DNA of 64,000 bases from Roseomonas sp. OT10 (GCF_020991085.1 NZ_CP087719.1:4856001-4920000); one strand, 5' to 3'; positions 34,980 through 43,791 are shown, counted from the stretch's first letter. Numbers and translations are program-made. The notes: generated by a model not told the origin, from the sequence alone.

Positions 34980-35663
34980 TCAACCCTGCGGGTCGCCGTA
35001 GGGGACGTGCACCACGCGGTCGACGAAGATGCCGGGCGTGACCACGACCTCCGGGTCGATGCCGTCCACGGCCTCGCAGACATGCTGGGTCTGCACGATG
35101 GTGCGCCGCCCGGCGGCGGCCATCACCGGGTTGAAGTTCCGCCCGGATTCCCGGTAGGTCAGGTTGCCCCAGCGGTCCGCCCGCCAGGCCTCCACCAGCG
35201 CCACGTCGCCGGGCAGCGCCTCCTCCAGGATGCAGGGGCGGCCGCCATACTCCCGCACCTCCTTGCCCTGGGCCAGCAGCGTGCCGGCGCCCGTGGGGGT
35301 GAAGAAGGCGGGGACGCCCGCGCCCGCCGCGCGCATCCGCTCCGCCAGCGTGCCCTGCGGCACGATCTCCAGCTCGATCCTCCCGGCCTTGTACAGCTCC
35401 TCGAAGACCACCGAGCCGGCCGAGCGCGGGAAGGAGCAGATGATCTTGCGCACCCGTCCCAGCTCCATCAGCCGGGCCAAGCCCGTGTGTCCCGTGCCGG
35501 CGTTGTTGGCGACGACGGTGAGGTCCTTCGCGCCCTGCTCGGCCAGCCCCTCGATCAGCGCGTTGGGCTGCCCCACGGACCCGAAGCCGCCGACCAGCAC
35601 GGTGGCACCGTCCTGGATCCCGTCCAGCGCCTCGGCCACCGAGCGGACGAATTTATCGATCAT
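34980..35663 (-). CDS. pcaI: 3-oxoacid CoA-transferase subunit A
   Basis: 227 residues. The alpha subunit has the glycine-rich CoA-binding loop GGFGSVGQPNALIEGL, then the VVANNAGTGHTGL and GNLTYRESGRNFNPVMA segments. It is the first gene of the leftward pcaIJF-type operon. No ring-cleavage genes (pcaHG, catA) are in the window, so a role in 3-oxoadipate use is inferred from the trio only. ATG 35663 follows AGGACAC. Confidence 0.87.
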   Translation of the reverse strand: MIDKFVRSVAEALDGIQDGATVLVGGFGSVGQPNALIEGLAEQGAKDLTVVANNAGTGHTGLARLMELGRVRKIICSFPRSAGSVVFEELYKAGRIELEIVPQGTLAERMRAAGAGVPAFFTPTGAGTLLAQGKEVREYGGRPCILEEALPGDVALVEAWRADRWGNLTYRESGRNFNPVMAAAGRRTIVQTQHVCEAVDGIDPEVVVTPGIFVDRVVHVPYGDPQG

Positions 35664-35918
35664 GGAGTGTCCTCGACTGTGGATGGCGTCCCGTGCGGCA
35701 GGCTCCCGGGCCCGTGCCGCCGGGGGAGGCGGTCCGGAGCCACCGGGCCGTGCATCCTCGGGGGCGGCCCGCCGCGGCGGGCGGCCTGCCACGGCTGCGG
35801 CGCCCGGGTCCCGCCGCAGGGGCCAACTGAGGGCGGCAAGATGCCGAAGCCGGGCGCGGGTGACCAGACCCCGGCCGGCGCCCCGGCATGGCCGGGCGGC
35901 ATCGCGCCCATGCGCCGG

Positions 35919-36848
35919 TCAGCGATGTGCCCAGGGGCGCAGGATGCGGTGCCCGATCGCCCGCAGGTGCCGCCCGCCCGCCCGGGACAACAGGCCGCGC
36001 AGGGGCGAGCGCCGCGGGGGCAGGGCAGGGACGTAGGGCGCGGGGAAGTAGGTGCTGGGCACGTCGGCGTGGCGCCGGGCCAGGGCCTGCAGCTCCGGCA
36101 GGGTCATGGTCGGGCGCGAGGCCAGCAGCGCCGGCATGGCGAGCGAGACGTAGCCGCGGCGCCGCGCCACCACGGGGAAGAGCCGCTCCATCGCATGGGC
36201 GGTGGTGCCGTCGAGCTGCCCGGCCTCCGCCTCGAACAGCGCCGTCACCCGCTCGTCCACCAGCCCGGCCAGGGCTTCGTGGCGGAACCAGAACATGGAG
36301 CCGGCGGCGAAATAGGCGTCCTCCAGGTCGTCCTCCGTCATCTCGCCGCCCAGGGTGGTGAGGACACGGTCCATGCCCTCGGCATTGACCAGGATCCAGG
36401 GCTTCACGCTGAGGCAGAAGGCGGCCGGGGTGACGAAGCCGATGCGCCGGTCGGCGCGCAGGCGCTCGATGATCGCCCGGCCGCCACCCTGGCCCGGCAG
36501 CAGGGAGTCGAGCAGCGCGGCGCGCCACTGCGCCCCGTCCTCGCGCTGCGGCGACTTCTTGGTGTGCAGCTTCAGGCCGAAGGTGAAGTCCGGCAGCACC
36601 TCCAGGGCCCGCAGGAAGGGCAGGATGTCCCGACCCCGGTTCTCGACCGGCAGCACCCGCGCCGAGAGCAGGGCGGGGGTCTGCGGCAGAACGATCTCCT
36701 CCACCGGGGCGGAGGTCGTGACGACCAGATGGAAAGGCAGGGTGAGGCGCCGGGCCAGCACCTTGCTCATCTCCCGCCAGATGTCCGGGTAGTGGGCATG
36801 GACGAACACCGCGATCGATGCCTTCACATCGGCCGGCGTATCAATCAT
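35919..36848 (-). CDS. Rhamnan synthesis protein F-like (cell-surface polysaccharide)
   Basis: 309 residues matching the RgpF family associated with rhamnose-rich polysaccharide assembly. Diagnostic segments are IAVFVHAHYPDIW near the N-terminus, VENRGRDILPFLRAL, FGLKLHTKKSPQ and FWFRHEALAGL. The biochemical role of the family is not settled; it is usually found in O-antigen or capsule loci. It stands alone here, ~8 kb from the kps genes. It ends with a basic Arg-rich tail. ATG 36848 is chosen over an upstream in-frame start. Confidence 0.8.
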   Translation of the reverse strand: MIDTPADVKASIAVFVHAHYPDIWREMSKVLARRLTLPFHLVVTTSAPVEEIVLPQTPALLSARVLPVENRGRDILPFLRALEVLPDFTFGLKLHTKKSPQREDGAQWRAALLDSLLPGQGGGRAIIERLRADRRIGFVTPAAFCLSVKPWILVNAEGMDRVLTTLGGEMTEDDLEDAYFAAGSMFWFRHEALAGLVDERVTALFEAEAGQLDGTTAHAMERLFPVVARRRGYVSLAMPALLASRPTMTLPELQALARRHADVPSTYFPAPYVPALPPRRSPLRGLLSRAGGRHLRAIGHRILRPWAHR

Positions 36849-37019
36849 CGCGGTTGCAACCTGGAGACAGGGGAAGATCGATCTCTTTGCCCACGGGGCG
36901 AGCAAGCGTCAACGTCACCCCCGGCCGTATCCCCCCGGCCCGCCGGAATCCGGCCGGGCGTGCCCGGGGCGCCGCAACCGGCACGGTGCGGCCCCGATCC
37001 GTGGCGAAGGCGGACCCGT

Positions 37020-37386
37020 CCCCCGGGGGAGGCGCCGCCTCCCCCAGACCCCCTCCACCGGGGCCACAAGCGGGCCCCGGTCCCCGCTGGGAGTCTGGTG
37101 CTGGCTGCTGCCGTCAGCCTGCGGGCTGAACCCTGACGGAGCGCGGACAGGCGGGACCCTGGAAAAGATTCAGAGGCGTCAGCGAGTGCGGCGGCCGGTC
37201 CCGCCGAGGAGCATGGCTCCTCGGCGCTGTGACCCCGTATCAGGTTGTCCCGCGGCAGCGCTGATCGGGTCCAGGGCCCGCAGGGTCCTGGCGGAGTGGG
37301 GTACGGGGGCGAGGCAGAGCCTTGCCCCCGGGCCACGGGCGCCCCCATGCCGGCACGGATCAAGGCATCGCCCCGTCCGTATCAGA
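37020..37386 (-). repeat. Multi-hairpin intergenic repeat, copy D
   Basis: Same orientation as copy B and opposite to A and C. The terminal hairpin at 37025-37045 has the B-type stem GGGGGAGGC/GCCTCCCCC with loop GCC. The central 11-bp stem at 37202-37226 has loop ATG. The exit GGGGGC hairpin at about 37300-37330 is the exact complement of that in A. Unlike A-C, it lies between two genes in the same direction, upstream of the RgpF-like gene. The stretch 36849-37019 holds nothing recognisable. Confidence 0.9.
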
Positions 37387-37425
37387 CGCCGCATGGGCCG
37401 CGGCGGCTGTCGCCGACGGCGGGGT

Positions 37426-37719
37426 TCAGCGGCGGTTCTGGCGACCCTGCCGGTAGCCCTGCTCGAAGGCGCGGTCCTGGGCGCGCTGCGACTGGTCCCA
37501 CAGGTAGCCGCCGGCGGCGCCGGCCCCCGCCCCGATCAGCGCGCCCCAGCCGGCATTGCCGCTGAAGGAACCGGCGATGCCGCCGATGGCGGCGCCCCCC
37601 AGGGCGCCCGTGCCGACCCGGCGCTGGCTGTCGTTCATGCCCTCGCAGGCCCCCAGCGACAGGGCCGCCAGCAGCGGCAGGGCAAGGCGGGTGGTGCGGA
37701 TGCTCATCATGCTCCTCAT
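37426..37719 (-). CDS. Glycine-zipper lipoprotein (17 kDa antigen-like)
   Basis: A 97-residue small protein with a lipobox (LSLGAC, Cys about residue 25), then a Gly-zipper helical hairpin: GTGALGGAAIGGIAGSFSG and WGALIGAGAGAAGGYLWDQ. The C-terminal tail is Gln/Arg-rich (FEQGYRQGRQNRR). It belongs to the outer-membrane glycine-zipper (Gly-zipper_2TM/OmpA-linked) class, often envelope-stress associated. The start could be any of three closely spaced ATGs; the first is used. It is the last gene of a possible three-gene leftward set. Confidence 0.78.
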   Translation of the reverse strand: MRSMMSIRTTRLALPLLAALSLGACEGMNDSQRRVGTGALGGAAIGGIAGSFSGNAGWGALIGAGAGAAGGYLWDQSQRAQDRAFEQGYRQGRQNRR

Positions 37720-37731
37720 CTCGGCCCCCCC

Positions 37732-38145
37732 TCAACGGCCACGGCGCGACGGCGCGGCCGCCGCGGGGCAGGGATAGGTGGCCTGGGCCCAGCGCAGCAG
37801 CCCGTCCAGCGGCGCTTCCGAGCCGTATTGCGGGTTCTGTCGCATCCACTGCCCGAAGGCGACGCCCGACTGCGCCACCGTCGGCGGCGGGTTGGGCAGG
37901 CAGAACAGCGGCGCCTGCCGCCCCCCCGCCGGGTGCAGCGCCGCATGGTACTGGCCCATCGCCGTCAGGTAGCCCTGGCAATAGGCAATGGCCTCCAGCC
38001 GGGGCACGCCCGTCGTCTCCGCCAGGCAGATGGCCCCAAGCTCCCCCGCCGTGGTCGCGGCGGTGGGCACCGGCGTCTGGGCCGAGGCAGCCCCTGACAG
38101 GCCGAGCAGGGCTGCCGCCGCGGCCACCCCGAAGATCTTCTGCAT
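37732..38145 (-). CDS. Rap1a/Tai-like exported protein
   Basis: 137 residues with a signal peptide (cleavage ASAQ, residue ~23). The mature domain has the four-Cys helical layout of the Rap1a/Tai family: ICLAE, AYCQGYLTAMGQY, FCLPNP followed by VAFGQWMRQNPQ, and YPC at the end. Family members include immunity proteins to type VI amidase effectors, but many homologues in alphaproteobacteria are orphans of unknown role. No amidase effector or T6SS gene is in the window, so immunity is not claimed. It is twelve bases from the lipoprotein gene. Confidence 0.75.
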   Translation of the reverse strand: MQKIFGVAAAAALLGLSGAASAQTPVPTAATTAGELGAICLAETTGVPRLEAIAYCQGYLTAMGQYHAALHPAGGRQAPLFCLPNPPPTVAQSGVAFGQWMRQNPQYGSEAPLDGLLRWAQATYPCPAAAAPSRRGR

Positions 38146-38273
38146 CGTGTCGCACTCTCTCCGTCAAGCGGGCGCTGCCCGGGCGCCACCGCTCCCGCCC
38201 GCAGGCGGAGAGCCGGGTCGCGCCGGGTCATCCATGTCGCGGACGGGCGCGGGTGGCGCCCGTCCGCCGCGTG

Positions 38274-38609
38274 TCAGCCCTGGATCTCCAGGGTGCTCTT
38301 GTTGAAGGTGACGATGCGCATCGCATTCCCCTCCGGAAGCTCCACCACGGCGGTGCCGCGGCCGAAGTCGAGGGCGACGATGCGGTTGGCGGGATAGCGC
38401 AGCTTGATGTTGTTCAGCAGGATCACCTCCAGCACCTCCTGCACGGAGTTGCCCTGGGTGGCGCGGCCCTGCACCTCGGCCCGCTTCTCCGGGCTCAGCT
38501 CCGCCAGCAGGGCCTGGTTGTAGGCCGCGGAGCCCTGGGCCATCGCGCCCTGGCCGAATGCGGCGGTGGCGAGCAGGGCTGCGGCGAGGATCTTGTGACG
38601 CAGTGTCAT
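38274..38609 (-). CDS. Small exported hypothetical protein
   Basis: 111 residues with a Sec signal peptide (residues 1-24, cleavage AMAQ). The mature part begins with a helical segment (LLAELSPEKRAEVQGRA) and ends in a predicted beta-rich stretch (ALDFGRGTAVVELPEGNAMRIVTFNKSTLEI). I do not recognise the family. Codon usage is normal and a ribosome site (GAAGGAAC) precedes the ATG. It is probably periplasmic. Confidence 0.65.
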   Translation of the reverse strand: MTLRHKILAAALLATAAFGQGAMAQGSAAYNQALLAELSPEKRAEVQGRATQGNSVQEVLEVILLNNIKLRYPANRIVALDFGRGTAVVELPEGNAMRIVTFNKSTLEIQG

Positions 38610-38805
38610 GGCATGCCGTTCCTTCGATGCTCCGCCTCTGGTGCTTCCACCGGCGGCTGGAGCGAGACTTAACAGCGCCCGGCGCGTGTCCTCATCGAAG
38701 GGACCCGGCAGAAGTGTTGCAGGCGCCCGTCCGTGGAGCGGCGGCTTCGCGATATCGAAGTCGCCTGGCCGAAGGGAAGGCCGGCTGTAACAGATTGCCG
38801 TAACA

Positions 38806-40824
38806 CTACTGCCGTGCCGCGACCGCCGGGGCGGCCGCCGGCGTGCCGCAGCGGATCGCCGTGCGGCAGGCCTGGTCGAGGTGCTCGAGCAGGATGCGCC
38901 GCACCTCGGCCACGGTATGCGGGTCCGACTGGGTGGAATGGCCGGAGCGGACGACCTTCGTCGACTCCATGCCGGGCAGGTAGGCGCTCTCGAAGCGCAC
39001 CACGCCGTCGCTGCCGCGCTCCGGCGGGCCGTTGCCGGTCACGGCGATGATGGAATGGCCGGTGACGCCGGGCGCTAGCGGCGTCGCCCGCAGGGCTTCC
39101 AGGAAGGGGCTGCCGGGCAGCATGCCGTGCAGGCTGCCGATGCGCATGCCGTTGGGCACCAGCGCGGCGGCCTCGGGGTCGCCGGACAGGACCTCGCCGC
39201 TGACCTGGAGGATGGCGGCCGGCAGGGTGACGAGGCGCGAGAGCAGGCGCGTGACGCCGAACTCCGTCAGGAAGCTGCCGCCATGCGGCGTCGCGATGAA
39301 GACCACCCGCCGCACCCCGGGCACCGGCCGGAAGAAGAAGGCGCGCCGGACCAGGTCCAGCGAGTCCGCGCTCAGCCGCAGCGCCTCCGGCGGGCGGTGG
39401 CTCACCGACTGCCAGAGCCGGTCGCCGGGGTCGATCGCCATCATCTTCGTCAGCAGCCCGCCCTGGCTATGGCCGATCACCACCATCTGCGACAGGCCCG
39501 GGTCGGCCTCGGGGCTGTTCAGCGTGCGGATCGACGCCGTCAGCGCCTCGCGCAGCTGCAGCGCGGAGTACGCCACCGGATTGCCGGTGGCATAGGTGAA
39601 GAACCAGAACTCGTAGTTCGACTCGATGCGGGGATCGGAGACAAGGTCGTTCACCAGGTCGGACCAGCGGCTGGAGCTGGAGGCGGTGCCGTGCACCAGC
39701 ACCACGGGGATCCGCCCCGGCCGGTGCGGCGCCAGCGCGATCAGGTTCGAACGCTGCCGGTCCAGCAGGTCTCCGAACAGGAAGGCGCGGAACTCCTGCG
39801 ACCAGAGGTTCGACTCCTGCAGCCCCAGCGCGAAGGCGGCGCTGGGACGGTACTCCAGGGGCACGCGGCGCCCGGCGATGCGAACCGCGTCGGTGTCGAA
39901 CATCATGTGCAGGCTCAGCGTGCCGCGCAGCGCCGTGCCGCGCAGCTGCTGCGTGGGGTTCTCCATCGCCAGCACCGCCGTGCCGGGGATGCGGAAGCGG
40001 CCGGCCAGCTGCACGGCGCGCGCCTCGTCCGACGCATCGGGCGGCGGTGGCGGGGCGCGACCGGAATCGGCTTGCGCCTCGGGCACGTCGCCGCCGGCGG
40101 GGGCGGTGTCCGTCCGGGCGGAGGGGGCGGGGGTGGCGACCGCCAGCGGCGCCCCCAGCCCGGCGCGGCGGTACAGGTTCTGCAGGCCGCTGACACGCAG
40201 CCGGGTGGCGGGCAGGAAGTTCGTCAGCCGGCCGCTGCCCCATTCCAGGCTGGCCTCGTCCACGGCGATGTCGATGCTGCCGAAGGGGAGGGGATAGCGC
40301 CCCGCGGCGAGGGCGACATGCTCGCCATCGGGGCTCGTCAGCGCCTCGGAGAGGGCAAGGTTGTAGAGGTCGAGGGCCTGGCGGAAGCGCGGGTCGAAGG
40401 CGTCGGTGGCGTCGGAGGCGATGGCCGGGAAGATGTGCCCGTAGGCGTAGAGCGCCGCGGCCAGCAGGTGCGGCGCCCCGCCCCGGCCGCGCCCATGGAG
40501 ATAGGACATCTCCGCCAGGGCGAAGAGTTCGCCCGGCTCGTCGCGGCCGGCCGCGACCAGGGCGTGCATCTGCGCGATGCCGGCATCGGGGAAGAACTCG
40601 AAGGTCTCCAGCAGGGCGCGGCGCCGCAGGACGTTGCGCGTCTCCTCGCTGATCGACCACGAGGACATGGCGTTGCGCGCCAGCCGCCGGTACTCCGAGC
40701 GCTGGTCCACCAGCTCGACCGACACCGGCAGCGCGCAGCCCGCCAGCGCGCCCAGGAGGAGCGGCAGGGAAAGGGCTCCCCGGAGCAGGAAAGAGCAGAG
40801 GCCCGAGGCGTGGCGGCGATCCAT
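38806..40824 (-). CDS. Alpha/beta hydrolase lipoprotein (lipase-like)
   Basis: 672 residues. The lipobox LAGC (Cys about residue 30) anchors it to a membrane. An N-terminal helical region (residues ~45-250, with FALAEMSYLHGRG) precedes a Pro-rich linker and a C-terminal alpha/beta hydrolase domain. That domain has PVVLVHGTASSSSRW (oxyanion region), the nucleophile elbow IGHSQGG and VFIATPHGGS. Likely an esterase or lipase acting in the periplasm or on the cell surface, with unknown substrate. The Met at 40824 (MDRRHASG) gives a proper signal peptide. Confidence 0.82.
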   Translation of the reverse strand: MDRRHASGLCSFLLRGALSLPLLLGALAGCALPVSVELVDQRSEYRRLARNAMSSWSISEETRNVLRRRALLETFEFFPDAGIAQMHALVAAGRDEPGELFALAEMSYLHGRGRGGAPHLLAAALYAYGHIFPAIASDATDAFDPRFRQALDLYNLALSEALTSPDGEHVALAAGRYPLPFGSIDIAVDEASLEWGSGRLTNFLPATRLRVSGLQNLYRRAGLGAPLAVATPAPSARTDTAPAGGDVPEAQADSGRAPPPPPDASDEARAVQLAGRFRIPGTAVLAMENPTQQLRGTALRGTLSLHMMFDTDAVRIAGRRVPLEYRPSAAFALGLQESNLWSQEFRAFLFGDLLDRQRSNLIALAPHRPGRIPVVLVHGTASSSSRWSDLVNDLVSDPRIESNYEFWFFTYATGNPVAYSALQLREALTASIRTLNSPEADPGLSQMVVIGHSQGGLLTKMMAIDPGDRLWQSVSHRPPEALRLSADSLDLVRRAFFFRPVPGVRRVVFIATPHGGSFLTEFGVTRLLSRLVTLPAAILQVSGEVLSGDPEAAALVPNGMRIGSLHGMLPGSPFLEALRATPLAPGVTGHSIIAVTGNGPPERGSDGVVRFESAYLPGMESTKVVRSGHSTQSDPHTVAEVRRILLEHLDQACRTAIRCGTPAAAPAVAARQ

Positions 40825-40937
40825 GTGGCGGCCCGAGGATGTTCCGCCCCTGCTTAAGACCGGGCGTCGGCCTTCATGCAAGCGGTCCGGCGCCCCGGGA
40901 CGCCCCGGGGCGCGGCGGGCCACGCGGCCGTGCGGCA

Positions 40938-41948
40938 TCACGCGGCGCGCAACAGGTCGTCGAGGGAATGGACCGCCGGAGGGTTCCCCCGGTCGGTCAT
41001 CGGGACCGCGGTACCGGCCAGGGCCGCCGTCCGCACGTCGCGCGGGGAGACGCCGAACTCGCGCCGGAAGGCGCGGCTGAAGGTCGCCGCGTCGGCGAAG
41101 CCGAACTCGTAGGCGATGGCGCTGATGGTGCCGGTCTGGCTGACGTCGCTCAGCAGCGCATGGCTGGCGAGCAGGCGCTGGCGCCGGATCCAGCGCGACA
41201 CCCCGCCCTCGCGCTCCAGCAGGCGATAGAGATGCGAGCGGGAGACGCCGACCAGGCGGCAGAGCAGGTCCGGGCTCAGATCGGGCGAGCGCAGGTGGGC
41301 GCGTGCGACCCGCCGGATCTTCTCCATCCTGGTGAAGTCGATCTGCCCCGCCGATGCGCCGAGACGGCCCTTCGAGGGCTCGATGCAGGCCGCGACCATG
41401 GCGCTGATGGCCTGGGTGAGCCGGGGCAGGTCCGATTCCGCCAGTTCCGGCAGCCGGCCTTCCAGGGCCAGGATGAAGTCGGCCAGCATGCCCCGCATGG
41501 GCGAGCCGAGGGCATCGGCGGTCGAGGAATCCAGCAGCGGGGCCAGCTCCCGGAAGCGGTCGCGCGGCAGATAGAGCTGCACGCGGTCATCCTGCGCGCG
41601 TTCGCTGACCATCTCCTCGCCCAGGGAGACGACGAAGGGGATGCGCGGCGGCACGATGATGGCGCCGCTCCGGTAGGTGAGCTGCGTCGCGGCGCCCAGG
41701 CCGATGCAGATGTTCCAGTGGTCGTAGGGATCGCGCCGGATATGGTCCCTGGACCGCACCACCCGCAGGGGCGGCGCGCTGACCCGGGCCAGGCCGAAGT
41801 CACCCAGGTGCCACGTCCGCCTGGAGGCACGGAAGCCCTTGTCGGTGGCGACGGGTGTCTGCGCGGTGAAGCCCGACCACCATTCCATCCAGTCTTCGAA
41901 TTGCTGCTCCGGCGCAAGTTGCGCGGTGTCGAAGATCTCGGGAGTCAT
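40938..41948 (-). CDS. AraC-family transcriptional regulator
   Basis: 336 residues. The N-terminal ~200 residues match the AraC-binding-like (AraC_binding_2) effector domain seen in NphR/FeaR-type regulators: FEDWMEWWSGFTAQTPV and SGAIIVPPRIPFVVSLGEEMV. The C-terminal double HTH includes LLCRLVGVSRSHLYRLLE and ISAIAYEFGFADAATFSRAFRREFGVSPRDVR. It probably activates a catabolic operon; no clear target is adjacent. The start at 41948 is supported by family similarity from the first residues. Confidence 0.87.
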   Translation of the reverse strand: MTPEIFDTAQLAPEQQFEDWMEWWSGFTAQTPVATDKGFRASRRTWHLGDFGLARVSAPPLRVVRSRDHIRRDPYDHWNICIGLGAATQLTYRSGAIIVPPRIPFVVSLGEEMVSERAQDDRVQLYLPRDRFRELAPLLDSSTADALGSPMRGMLADFILALEGRLPELAESDLPRLTQAISAMVAACIEPSKGRLGASAGQIDFTRMEKIRRVARAHLRSPDLSPDLLCRLVGVSRSHLYRLLEREGGVSRWIRRQRLLASHALLSDVSQTGTISAIAYEFGFADAATFSRAFRREFGVSPRDVRTAALAGTAVPMTDRGNPPAVHSLDDLLRAA

Positions 41949-42342
41949 GGGTGGCGGAGTGGCGGCGTCCAGCAGAATTGTTTCATTCCGACGCCGTCCT
42001 AACAGAAGCGGCAGGTCAGGGCCAGCGCCGTCTCCGACAGGCTGCGCCCCCCCGGCGTCGCCCGCGCCACCGCCGGCACGCCGGGGTGGGAGTTTGGGAC
42101 GCAGGAGCAAGCCGGCTGGGACAGGGTGCAAAGACGCCGCGTGCCCCGGGCCGCTAGGCTGCCGCCTGTCCCGTCGAGGATCCGGTCCCCCCTGCTGCGG
42201 CCGGGTCGACGGGGCAGCCGGCGTGCCGGTGGTCCCGCGCGTCGCGCCGGACGGGATGCCGCACAGGGCGTGGCCCGGGTGCGGTGAGCGGGCGCATCCG
42301 GTGTCCCACGGCCGCCGTCGACACCGAAAGGGAGTGACGAAC
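41949..42342. other. Gene-free stretch between AraC regulator and unknown gene
   Basis: 394 bases between divergent genes with no frame showing the genomic codon pattern. A mildly AT-richer zone near 41975-42010 and a ribosome site GGGAG just before 42343 are the only visible signals. No repeat, tRNA or hairpin of note. Confidence 0.6.
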
Positions 42343-42903
42343 GTGTTTTTGCATGAGCCGGTTCCTGCGCCGCAGCGGCGCTCCAGGACGGAGCTGCGGA
42401 TCACGACGGCGCTCGACCGGACCACGTTGCCCGAGACCGGGCTGCGTCCGGGCAGCGTCTTCTTCGTGGACGCCTGCGTGCGCAACATCACGGCCAGGAC
42501 CATCCCGATCACGCTCTGGCGGCAGGAGGCATGGGCCTGGCTGTCGGACAACAGCCAGGTGCAGCCCATCGTCTCGGAGGAGGGGCGGGTGCCCTACGAG
42601 AGGCTGCTGCGCCCCGGGCACAGCCATCACGCCAGGGTCGCCATGCTGCTGTACAAGGAGAGCGGCGCATGGCCCCTGTCGTTCCGGCTCGGCTTCGCCT
42701 GCAAGTACCAGGACGAGGAGACCGACGGCCAGCGCTGGGGACGGCTGTACTGGGGCAACAGGCTGCTGCTGGAATCGCCCGAGGCGGAACGCCTGGTCGC
42801 GCCGGCCCCGTCCCGCGCCGGCCGGGCGCCGGTGCCGCAGGGGCTGCCGCGCGCCTCGCCCGATCGTTTCGTGTGGCGGCATGGAGCGACCGGCCTGACG
42901 TGA
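42343..42903 (+). CDS. Hypothetical protein, unrecognised
   Basis: 186 residues, GTG start eight bases after GGGAG. No signal peptide and no recognised family. It looks like a mainly beta domain: LRITTALDRTTLPETGLRPG, FFVDACVRNITARTIPITLWR, LSFRLGFACKYQDE and GRLYWGNRLLLE. A His-rich turn (RPGHSHHARV) could bind metal or turn. The last ~30 residues are Pro/Ala-rich and probably disordered. Third-position GC is normal from 42343 onward but not upstream, which fixes the start. It lies between the AraC regulator and an esterase. Confidence 0.6.
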   Translation: MFLHEPVPAPQRRSRTELRITTALDRTTLPETGLRPGSVFFVDACVRNITARTIPITLWRQEAWAWLSDNSQVQPIVSEEGRVPYERLLRPGHSHHARVAMLLYKESGAWPLSFRLGFACKYQDEETDGQRWGRLYWGNRLLLESPEAERLVAPAPSRAGRAPVPQGLPRASPDRFVWRHGATGLT

Positions 42904-43086
42904 CGCCGCCCGCCACCGCACCCGCCGGCCGATGGACTTGATCGCCCTCGCCGCGGGCGCCATCCCTGTCCTCCGCCGCGCCAGGGCAGGGGGCCGTCCC
43001 CGGGCGGCAACGCCCCGGTCCGCGACCGGCAGGGAGACGAGGATGCCACCTGACCCGCCCCCGGCCCGCGGGCCGGGTTGAGCCGG

Positions 43087-43770
43087 ATGCCGGATGCGGT
43101 GCCGCCGGGGGGCGGGCGCGTGCTGCTGCTGCACGGCATCGCGCGCCGCGCCGCCTCGATGGGCCGGATGGAGCGTGCGCTGCGCGCGGCCGGCTACGGG
43201 ACGCTGAACCTGGACTACGCCGCCCGGCACCGGCCGCTGGAGGCCCTGGCCGAGGAGGTGGCGCGGGAGGCGCGGGACTTCCTGGCGCGGCCGGACGGGG
43301 CGCTGCACATCGTGGCGCATTCGATGGGCGGCCTGCTGGCCCGCATCCTCGCCACCCGGCACCGGCCGCCGGCCCTGGGCCGCGTGGTGATGCTGGGCAC
43401 GCCCAATGGCGGCAGCGAGGTCGCGGACCTGCTGAGCCGCAACCTGCTGTACCGGCGCTTCTTCGGCCCGGCCGGGGCGCAACTGGTCACCTGCCCGGAG
43501 GCGAGCCTGCGCGCCGCCCTGGGTCCGGTGGACTACCCGCTGGGGGTGATCGCGGGCGACCGCTCGCTGGACCCGATCGCCTCCTGGCTGCTGCTGCCGG
43601 GGCCCAATGACGGCCGGGTCTGCGTGGCGCGCACGCGGGTGGAGGGCATGGCCGACCACCTGGTGCTGCACGTCACGCACACGCTGATGATGCGCCATCC
43701 GGAGGTGATCCGGCAGACGCTGCACTTCCTCCGCCACGGGCGCTTCGACCCGGCGGCGGCAGGCCGGTAG
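43087..43770 (+). CDS. Alpha/beta hydrolase, lipase/esterase type
   Basis: 227 residues. The oxyanion region is LLLHGIARRAASM; the nucleophile elbow is IVAHSMGGLLAR; VVMLGTPNGGSEVAD follows, and a late Asp/His pair (GPNDGRV; VTHTLMMRHPEV) is consistent with the triad. It resembles PGAP1-like/triacylglycerol-lipase cytoplasmic hydrolases. No signal peptide is seen. The start is the ATG at 43087; a TTG three codons earlier is possible. Confidence 0.8.
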   Translation: MPDAVPPGGGRVLLLHGIARRAASMGRMERALRAAGYGTLNLDYAARHRPLEALAEEVAREARDFLARPDGALHIVAHSMGGLLARILATRHRPPALGRVVMLGTPNGGSEVADLLSRNLLYRRFFGPAGAQLVTCPEASLRAALGPVDYPLGVIAGDRSLDPIASWLLLPGPNDGRVCVARTRVEGMADHLVLHVTHTLMMRHPEVIRQTLHFLRHGRFDPAAAGR

Positions 43771-43791
43771 GCCCCCCGCGACGCGGGGGGC
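43771..43791 (+). terminator. Strong GC hairpin immediately after the hydrolase stop
   Basis: GCCCCCCGC-GAC-GCGGGGGGC: a perfect 9-bp stem with a 3-base loop starting at the first base after the TAG stop and lying between convergent genes. It lacks a following T-run but is the best stem-loop terminator candidate in the window. Confidence 0.6.
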
